Part shown: piece by piece, positions 1 through 9,700 of the stretch
Layout of the letters: each line of letters starts with the position of its first letter
Numbering within the stretch: the stretch's first letter is position 1
IMG/VR virus record: IMGVR_UViG_3300009503_000040
Coordinates: 1-53,653 of that record
Reading direction: 5' to 3' (one strand)
Length of the DNA stretch: 53,653 nt
Source: a virus
Program-made: the position numbers and the translations under genes
The notes under the pieces: generated by a model
The model's database searches: none
What the model was told of the DNA's origin: nothing
What the model saw: only the letters and a program-made list of their open reading frames with translations

Positions 1-45
1 GAATTTCGTATAGAGGAGATAAAAATGACATTTTAAACTAAAAAA

Positions 46-72
46 GCCTTGTAACTTCTTTAATTACAAGGC
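46..72 (-). terminator. Terminator hairpin of tRNA-Asp (left copy)
   Basis: A 9-bp perfect stem (GCCTTGTAA / TTACAAGGC) is followed on the minus strand by a run of Ts. It is a duplicate of the hairpin at 53545-53571 and is now separated from the functional tRNA. It may still end leftward transcription leaving the phage. Confidence 0.8.
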
Positions 73-81
73 TTTAGTTAG

Positions 82-123
82 CGGGGCCGACGAGACTCGA
101 ACTCGCGACCTCCTGCGTGACAG
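82..123 (-). pseudogene. 3' fragment of tRNA-Asp displaced by integration
   Basis: It matches the 3' part of the tRNA at the right end: acceptor 3' strand, T arm and part of the anticodon arm. Upstream (above 123) the sequence no longer matches a tRNA. This is the host remnant left at attL after integration into the 3' half of the gene. Confidence 0.9.
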
Positions 124-204
124 TAAGCAAAAACTCGATTTTTAACCAATTTTCAAACTTTTTGAATCCAAAAAACATTTATTTTATATATGATTTTATA
201 AAAA

Positions 205-223
205 GTGTTATAATAGTGTTATA
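205..223 (+). other. Putative integrase arm-type sites (left arm)
   Basis: Two direct copies of GTGTTATA start at 205 and 216, 11 bp apart. The same pair, 12 bp apart, occurs at 53490-53509 just inside attR. Paired short repeats on both sides of the core are what lambda-type integrases bind with their N-terminal domain. The role is inferred from position and symmetry. Confidence 0.5.
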
Positions 224-229
224 GAATCT

Positions 230-607
230 TTAAAATACCCCTACCCAAAATTCAGAATTTGGTTTAAACTTTGAAACATCGTTAACCCAGTTTATTAGTA
301 AACTAAGCTCTTTCTCGAGTATTGAATCAGTAATATTATTCTTTTTCCAAGAATCCCATATATATATTAAAGCTTCCGTAAATATTGTTGGAGGATATAT
401 TCTTTCATTCTCAAGAATATTTATTAATGGATTCCCTATATCATCCTCATACCCTGACCATTTAATAGAACCATTCTCATCAATAAAACATCTTGCCTTT
501 TTAGTATCAATTTTTATAATAATCTCCTTATCGCTAAAATTAAATTGACAAGAAATTTCACATCCTGATCTTGGACTATAAATTTTTTGTGTGATAATCT
601 TATCCAT
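230..607 (-). CDS. Hypothetical protein at the left end
   Basis: A 125-residue protein of unknown function with no domain I recognise. It has no signal peptide or membrane segment; Trp-rich stretches near residue 50 and in the C-terminal half (WDSWKK, INWVND, SEFWVGVF) suggest a small globular soluble protein. The start is supported by GAGGGGA a few bases upstream of the ATG. It is the last minus-strand gene before attL, separated by 129 bp of AT-rich DNA from the giant polyvalent gene. It is therefore either the end of the late operon or an accessory (moron) gene with its own promoter. Confidence 0.6.
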   Translation of the reverse strand: MDKIITQKIYSPRSGCEISCQFNFSDKEIIIKIDTKKARCFIDENGSIKWSGYEDDIGNPLINILENERIYPPTIFTEALIYIWDSWKKNNITDSILEKELSLLINWVNDVSKFKPNSEFWVGVF

Positions 608-736
608 ATTCCCCTCTATTATTTTTTTATAATTATTAAAAAGAATATTTCAGATTACCCTCAACATGGAATTTATTTATTAAATTTATTCTTAATTTAA
701 TATTCGTAAATTTATTTATCAAGAAAATATTTTTAA

Positions 737-3700
737 TCATCTCCCAAGCCCCGGTCTTTCATTGACTCGTCCTCTCCCTGGGGGTATCATTTTAATTTGA
801 TTTTTTCTTTCCTGCTTGGGTGAAATTATATCTGTTATTTTATTGCTCAATACTCTTCCTGTAACTCTGTCTACCAATCCTAATCCCGGAACAATATTCA
901 ATCCATAATTTGTTATACTTCTTACAATTCCTCGCTCATTAAATATAGAATAATTACCATAAGGAAATATTTCAACTTTAGGTATCAAAGGTGTAATCAT
1001 CAAATTTGCTGGATTAAGTCCATAAGCAGGCAATGGCATCGAATCAAAAATAGATTTGAAAGCAAGTTCCGTAATCAATGCTCTCTTTTGCTTTTCTGTT
1101 AATCTTCCGCTCTTAAGCAAATCCTGCATTCTTTTTTCTTCGTCATCACCGTTTATAATTTGCTTAAACATTCTGTCCATTATATCATATAAAAATTGGA
1201 ATAATGTGCTTATCATTAACATCTTTGCATAATATTTACTCCAATGATAAATAATCTCAGATTTATTTTTTATCGGTTCTAATTTTTCTATTGTCTTATT
1301 TAATATTTTTTCTTGCTGCTTCAGCCAGTCTCTCATCTCCTCTATAGTTCCTATTTCATAATCTTTATAATCTTTTTTATTCTTGATTTTATCAATCATA
1401 ATATCCATTGCTTTTCTAAAATATTCTACTGCTCTTAGAGCTTCTACAGTCTTAACATCTTCACTTAATCCCCTTCTTAAAATTCTTTGTGCTCTTAAAC
1501 CTTCTGCTCCTTCCAAACTTTTGAATAAAGTTTGTGATAAATGTTCCAGGTGTGTTATCGGGAATCTTCTAAACATCAAGAAAAATCTTACAATCTCTTT
1601 ATCAAATAATGATGGTCTGTATGCTGCAGTTGGACTTATTTGTGAATTAGCTGCCAAATCCATTCCATTTCTTACAGCCATATCAAACATTTTTTTATCT
1701 TCAAGAACCTTATTAATTGCTTCTATTTCACCCATCCCTTTATTAATCAAATCTTTATATGCTTTTTGTTTTGTCACATAATCAATTATTCCTCCAAGTT
1801 CTGCATATCTCCAATTTGTCATTTCGGCTAAATGAAATGGTTCATAATTTTTAATCCTTTCATTTATTTTTAAGATTTTGCTTCTGTTTGCTTCTTCAGC
1901 AGTTAATTCCAGAAATCTCGGTGTTTCTTGTGATGCTTCATGAATTGCATTTAATAAGTTTCCTGTAGGAGTTTTCAATTTATAAAATATTTTATCAGTT
2001 AATTTTACTGCTTCATTTGTCATATACAATCTTGCAAAATCTTTTTGTGTATAATTTTGGACCGCATTCTTAAGTGAGAATGTAAGAAAATTCATATACT
2101 CAGCACTTCTAATTCCTCTAAAAAATTTTGCTGCTAAATTTTTCGATGGCAGTTCTGGATTAAGATTTGACCTCATAAATTCAATTGCTGTGCTGAATCC
2201 CTGCTTCCTAAGCAATTCTGGTATATCTTTCTTAAAATCAGTATAATAATAATTAACTGCATCTTTGTATGCCAACGCCTTAGCAACAGAAAAAATATAA
2301 TTCTGTGTTACACTTAATAAATCTCGTTTAATATCTTCTATATCAAATTCTCTCGGCTTTAAATATCGGCTGTCCGCATAAATAAAATTATTCAATCCTC
2401 TAACATCAGTTTTAATTATGTCCTTTGGGTCACTGACTATTTCATCTATAATAAATCCATCACGAATAATATGCGGGAAATAATCTGTTCTTACAGGATA
2501 ACCAGCTTTTTTAATTTCAGCATATAAACCATCATTCATATCCTTATCACCATAAATCATTTTATACAATTCATATAATTTAATCTCATCATCAGTTTCA
2601 AGATATTCTTTGTAATTTGCTCTGTCTTCAAGTGCATTTATAATTTTATCCTCAATCTCTTTTATTCTTTGTTCGCCGTATTCTTCACTACGGATATCAT
2701 CATAAATATCTTTTATTTTATTTACTATCTGGAAATATTTATCAACTAACTGCCCCTGAATAACATTCCCTTTTGCCATTCTCTGTGCAAGTTCAGCTCC
2801 TGCAGCTCCATATTTCAAAGTCATAATCTTTACTTTTTCGCCGAAATATGTTAGTCTTTTAATTTTTGTATGCTTTCCTATCCTGTTCTTAGGATTATTA
2901 ATAATTTCTTCTGCTGTCTGTAGTATTTTTTCTTGAGTCTCTGCTGGGATATTTTTATTAATTAAATATTTTTCTATTTCCTTTTTAATTTCTTCTGCTT
3001 TTTTATCTGTAATATCTGTTTTCGGTTCAACAAAAGTTCCAGTTTCCTCTTTGCTTTTTTCATATTCTCTAAGTTTTGCTTTTATAACTTCTCTATACAA
3101 TTTTAAAATATCATCAGGACTTATATTCCCTGCTTTTTCTTTAATCTTCTCTGAAAAATCTGTATATCTTCTAAATCCCTCATCATATATTTCTGATGCC
3201 TCAGGCAAATACTTTTTATAAGCTTCTTTTGTGTTTTCATATTTATTCTTTTGTTTTGCTTCTGCTGTTTTCCAATTTCCTTCTTGTCCAGTAAAATCTT
3301 TATGCCTTTTATTCCAAGCATATATTATTTCTTCTTTATCCCATGCAGGCAGTTCATCAATTTCTGCCTCGTGTTTTTTCTTCCAGTTTTTTAATTCAAA
3401 TATATTTTTAATTTTTTCAATTCTGTTCAGATAATATTCTAAGTCCTTCGGATAAAGTTCACCCTGTATTTCACTTATTTTTTGCCTTAGTTTATCGTTG
3501 ACAAAATCTTCTTCTGTTAATATCTTTGTGTGTCCAGATTTGGTTACTTCTTTGGGCAATTGGAGCCCTCTGGATTGTAACCAAATCTGGCTTTTATTTT
3601 TATTATAATAACGCAATAAACCTTTCTCAATCCACTCAATAAATGTTTTATCTCTCTCCTTACTATAAACACTCGCTATTTTATTAACAATATGATTTTG

Positions 3701-6700
3701 CTCTTGCCTGCTTAAGTGAATTGCTGCAATCACACTTCCTTTCTCTCCTCTTAATTCAGTCATAATAACGTAACTGTTAGGCATTGTAGCTGATTTAAAT
3801 ATCATTATAGGATCATGTAATTCTTTTGGCAAATCTTTTATTAAATCTAAGGTTAAATTGTCTTTAGTGATAGCTTTATTAATAACTTCTTTTGTAATTG
3901 TTATTGGCAGTTGTTTTGCCCCTAATTTAACAAGAATTAATGGTGTATTGGTTATAATTACAGGTTGCGTTGTTTTACCATTTAATAAATCATCAACTTT
4001 TTTATTAAAATTGCTTTGTGCTAAAGAAACCTCAGTATTTATTTCCTCTTTGGTAAATGTTGATTCTGTTTTGCTTATCTTTTTTATTTTTCCTGAAGCA
4101 AGACTATAGAAATATCCTGCCTCAAATGAAAATCCCAACTTATTTAAATAATATGCAATCTTTGACCACAGTTCTCTTAATAATTGAAATAATCTTTCTA
4201 ATCTTGTTCTCGGTTCTGAAGGATTTTTTTCCTGTTGTTCACGCCATTCAATATATTTTTTTGCAAGTCTTTCATGCGCTTCTTTCAACGAAGGATTATT
4301 AGCTACATCCCAAATTTCTCCTTTGCCATTCCATCCATTTTCACGCAATAAATTTCTTGCTAAGTGAGGTTTTGCAAGTGTTATAATCGACGCATGAAAA
4401 CTTTCTTCCCACGCTGTTGTTATATCAGCTTTTTCTGGGTCGAATATTATTGCTTTTTCTATTAAATCCGTTAAACCTTTTGCCTGCTCTTTTGATAAAT
4501 CTTTCTGGCCTATTAACCATTCAGAATTTATTCCCTTCCTAATCTCTTCAAGAAATTTCTTCTTTTCGCTGTCACTCATCTTTACATAAACTTTTTCCAA
4601 AGGAATGGATACCCGTCTTAATCCCTGTGCTGCTTCCCCTGTTTGCTCCAACTTGTTTTCATGTGCGGAAATAATCTCTTGCAATAATTTTCTTAAATTA
4701 GTATCTTTGATTGTAAATTTAGAAACGGCCTGTTGTGAAGATAGGTTGTTTAGCCTAACGATGTACAACAGGTCGTTTCTATTTATTTCAAGCGTTGAAT
4801 TATCATAATGCCATTTACCAGTATTATCTACTCCAACACTAATTTTAACTGTAAAATCTTTTCCATCAATTTTTACTGATTTAAGAAAATATTCAAACTT
4901 ATCATATCCTTTAATATTCTTTTCATTTTTTAACTCTCCAATATAAATAGCATCTCTTAATATTCCTGGTGTATTTTTATTTACAACCAGCTGCTCATAT
5001 CTGCCAACATGTGTAAATGGTTTTTTCTCACTTTCTCTGCCAATGAATATTTCTTTGCCCGTGTCTTTATTTATTACACTTTTAGGATGTATTTTTTTAT
5101 AATATTTTCTTACTGTATGGGTAATTTTAAGTCTGTTTTTTTCCCAATTATCTTTATTAATATCAAATCCTAATTCCTTCAAGTCATTGTTATATTCAAT
5201 CTCTTTATCATTAATTATCTTTTTATAAATCTCTGCTTTCCCCTCTTCTGTGTTTTTTTGAAATAAACTTTGTTGTTCTCCGCCAAATAACTCATACTGA
5301 ACATTTTTATTTTTTAGCTTCAATATTTTTTTATTGATTGTTTCAAGTTCAGTCTCTGCTTTTTGAATAGTCTCAAAATCATTTTTCTTTTTTGCTTCTT
5401 CAATAACATATTCAAGATGTCTTTTCCTGTCTTGCAATAATTGTATTTCACTTCTTCCCTCATCAAATATAGAATAGCTCTCTGTTGGTTCTGCGGTTAA
5501 CTCTATTTCTTCAATTGGTAAAGTTTTCCTGATTAAGACGGGATTGCTTGCTTCTTCTGGTTTGTTCTCAGGAATCCATTCTTTCGGAATTGGTAAGACT
5601 TTTTCTCTGTAATCTAATAATAAATTGCCGTCTTTTTTTCTATTCCTTACTGCTTCATTTAATTTATCTTTTAAATATGTATAACTCTTTATTAACTCAG
5701 GTTTTTCTTTTATTGCACGCCTGATAAAAACATTTACATTTTCAAATCTTTTTCTTTCAACAAAATTATTTAAAAAACTTGCTAATGCTCTTTGTATCTC
5801 TTCTTTCTGTGTGTATCGTTCTAATGTTAATAATTTCTCTCTGACAGGCAATTCATGATCAAATGAATTATAAGCCCTCAATAAAGCAATTTCAATTTCA
5901 TCTCTTGGACTATCTTTATATTCAATATACTTTTGATAAAGTATTTGTCCTGTTTTATTTATTTCTTGTCGGATTTCCTCTTCGCTAATTCTTCCAGCAG
6001 CTTTTGTCTTGCTTTCAATATCCTCAGCAAGTTTTTCGAGTTCTGCCGCATCTCCGCTGGTGATAATTTGTGTGGCGATTTCTTCATCTATTTCCCCTCT
6101 ATTAATTGATTTTTCTAATTGCTCAAATATATCAAATTGATTATTAATTATCTCGCTGATATTATTTTCTAATTTCTTTATTTCTTCTGTGTTCGCAAGA
6201 ATTTCTTTTTGAAATAAATTTTTTTGTTCTAATGGTGCACCTTTCGACAAAGCAGTTAATTCTCTGTTTCTCGCTCTCAATAAATCTATCTTCTTTTGAA
6301 TATCTCTTGTATCAGCTCTCGCTCTTGCACCTGTGCTTTCCAATTTGTCAAGTGCAAGTTTTTCATTAGGCTTAAATGTAATATCTGTTACTCTGTCTTC
6401 TACTTTATTAAAAAATTCCTCTTTGGTAATAAATGAATTTCTTAATTTATCCCTGTAGAAATAATCAAATAATTCCTGCTCATGTCCGTCTGTTATTTGT
6501 GGAAATTGCTTTCTTAATTCTCCTACCCAAGAAGCATTTCTTTCTAAATATGGATATGACTTCGCTGCTTCTGAATTTAATGCTCTTATAAATTCACCTT
6601 CCTCATTTAAATAAGATAAATTATCAAGCAGTTTTATTCTTGATTCTTTTTTGAATATATCTAATAACTTAGATTTTGAATAACCCTGTTGTTTTGCTCT

Positions 6701-9700
6701 CTTATATGCTTTAATATCAGATAATAAATTTTCTTGTGTCGACTTGCGGTTGCTTTCTATTATTGCATAATTAATTGCTTCTTCTTCTGTCCCCTCAAAA
6801 AATTTAACAGGTATTGTTTTTGCATTCCTTCTCTTCATTCCCTCTAAACGAGAATGTCCTGCCAATACATAAATATTATTATCCTTTGGGTCTTTCCATA
6901 CAATTATAGGGTCAAATGCTGCAGGGTTATAATTCTTTTCAATTGCTCTCGCTGTTTCTTCACTGTAAGATTCTGCTCTATTCTGAAACCTGCTTTCATC
7001 TGTTTTTATTTCTCTAATTGGAATTTCTTTTACTTCAGCAAATTTTGTCTCTTGAAATTTATTCTCAATTTCTTTTGCAGTTTCTTTATTAGCAACAGTT
7101 TCATTTATTGCTTTTTTAATCTCTGGTTCGATAACTTTTTTATTCTCAGCTTTTCCTTTTGGCTCGCCATATAACAGTTCAGCAACATTTTTTTCTGGGA
7201 ATCCATTCCTTTGGAATTTTTCTATTTTTTCTAATTTATCTAATGGTTCAATCCATTCTTCATTCCCTACTTTTACTATTGCAGTCGGAGTATCTTGAAA
7301 TTCTGTAATTTCAAGAACTTCACCTTCTGTAAATTTATCTGGGATATAGTGCCCCGAAACGTATCTTGCTCTTAATTTTACTCTATCTCCTATATTAATA
7401 TTAGGTTCTTTTTTCTCTGTCTTAGTCTGCAAATCGGGATTTTTCCAGTCCACCCCTTGTTTTTCTAATATTCTTCTCGCAGCTTGCGTTGATTCTAAAT
7501 CGGGGTGTCCGTTGGCAATATCAACAAGTTTTTCTATTCTCGTGGGAGGTCTTATTTCTCCTTTAGCAACCTTATCGGCATATTCTTTCCTTAATTCTTC
7601 TCTGCGCTGATTATTTCTCTGCATTTCCTCAGAAACTTTTTTAATGGCTTGTTGTTTTCCTCGACCTTCTTGTATATTCTTATGTAATGCTGGCTCTGCA
7701 CCTCCCATAAATGGAGCTTTATTCTTTGCTAAATAAGTTTCTTCATCGATTATTTCTAACGGTTTTACTTGCTCTTTCGGGTAACTAGGTGTTTCAGTTT
7801 TGATTTTTTGTAAATCTGGATAGTCTTTTAATACTTCCTCAGGGATTTTTTTACCTTCTTTTAATGCTTTCTCAACTACATCTCTGTGTGTAACTGGAGT
7901 ATTTAATCTATTAAGGTATGTTTCTAATTCTTGCTCTGAAAGTTTAATTTCACCTTTTGATGCCTTCTCTATTTTTTGCCTTGCTTCATCAGTAACTCCA
8001 TATAATAATTTTGTTAATTCTTTAATTCTTGCTAATTCTTCAGCTCCGCTTCGTTTCGTAAATTTTTCTTGCCTTGTCTCGGCACGCAATCTCTCTCTCT
8101 CATTATTCCATTCTTCCGCTGTCATTTCATAAGGTTTCTTCTCTTCTGTAGTTTTAGTTTCTTTTGGGATTGGTTTAGTTTTTTCTGTGCTTTGTTCTTC
8201 TGTCGCTGATTCTTCATCAATTTCAGTCTTTAGTTCTTTTTCCGAAGGAATGGATTCCCGGCTTTCAGCTTTAGGATAATATGAACTAATAAATTTCCCT
8301 TCTCTAAAATCACCGATGTCTAACTCTTCATTAATTGCTGCACTTGTTATATAATTTTCTGCAAATTCTTCTGCTTTTTCTTTATCCATTCCTTTCTTAA
8401 TTAAATCATCAGTTAAATATCTAAAAGCTATTGCTAATGGGTCTTTATGACTTCCTTCCCCCATTACAAATATTTTTTCTACTCCTTCGGGAAATTTTAT
8501 TTTTACTGCTTTCCCACTTTCTGCACCTATTACATTCTCTTTTAATCTTTCTTCTGCATTGATTAATTTTAATTTTTGTTCTGCAAGTCCATATAAATCT
8601 GAATCAACATCTGCACCAAGTAAATCTGCAGCTAATGTTCTTCTTGCAAAATCTTCTAACAATAATCCTTTTTCTAATTCTTTATCTTCTGCATTATTTA
8701 ATCTTGCCTTATTGTTAGGCAGTTTAAGATAATTATTGAATTCATTTTCAAAATCTTTACCTAATTTATTTTTTGCTTCTTTTATAACTTCTTGAACTGG
8801 CAAAGTAGTTAATATTTCTTTTGCTTTTTCTGCATCTTCTCTCTCACTTCTGGATAATCGTTCAATGGTCTCAGCGGGTGTCTTTTGTTGAATGTCCTGG
8901 CTGCTAATTCCTTTGCCTTCCTCGCTGGCAGTCCTTTCTTCAGATAATAATCCCTTATTGCTTCTTCCGAAGGAATGGATTCCCAGTATTCCTTCGGCAT
9001 TTTCACCTCCTATTCTTTTAATTTCCTCTTCTAATAACTTAGGATAGTTTTTTTGTAATTGTAATTCTTCTGAAGTAAATTTAGTTTTACCTTTTACAAT
9101 ATCTTCTGCTAACTTCCTTACATTCTTTATCTCATCTGATTCTAATAATCCTTTTACTCCTGTGGTCTTTTCTATTGGAATTTGTTCTTTTTCTCTTATT
9201 TTGGGTATCCATTCCTTCGGAACTGGTTTTTCTCCAAAAAATAATTCTCCTGAAGTTGGTGCTAATTTTTCTAATTTGCTTTGTATAATAGCTTCTTCTT
9301 CTGGAGTTCTACCCTTTAAATTCTTTGATGATTCAATAACTTTTTCTGCAGTTTTTGATAATGGAATTCTTTCTGATGGAATAATAGGCAAGCCTTGATA
9401 TGGTGTCACTAAGGTTTTATTCTTAAATGCTTCTTCGAGTCCTTCATTAATTTTCTTTTCAAGCGTTTTATCTAACTTTATCTTAGCTCCCTTAATTCCT
9501 AAAATAGTCCCAAAGAATAATCCATTTTCAACTAACTCTTTTGCTATTTCTCTATCAGTCGGATTTAATGAATCAAATGCCCCGGCTTTTTGAAGTTCTT
9601 CTGTCCCTTTAGATGAAAGCAATGAACCAATACCTACACCAGGACCAAAAGCAAAAGGTACTATTATATTTGTTATCTCTTCTCCTTTTTTTCTGTCATA

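Larger units (their letters stand above)
32..123. repeat. attL: attL: left 92-bp attachment-site direct repeat
   Basis: Identical over 92 bp to 53531-53622. It contains the tRNA terminator hairpin and the 3' half of a tRNA-Asp gene. The bases just outside differ on both sides, so these are the exact limits of identity. Bases 1-31 are therefore host DNA, and phage DNA begins within or right after the repeat. Confidence 0.95.

Noticed and set aside
82-123. A second intact tRNA-Asp at the left end
   Set aside because: Only the 3' half is present; the sequence above 123 cannot form the D arm or the rest of the anticodon arm.
6854-7174. Plus-strand frames opposite the polyvalent gene and other late genes
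   Set aside because: They are rich in Phe, Ile, Ser and Cys, as expected for the antisense of Lys/Glu/Asn-rich genes, and lack ribosome binding sites.
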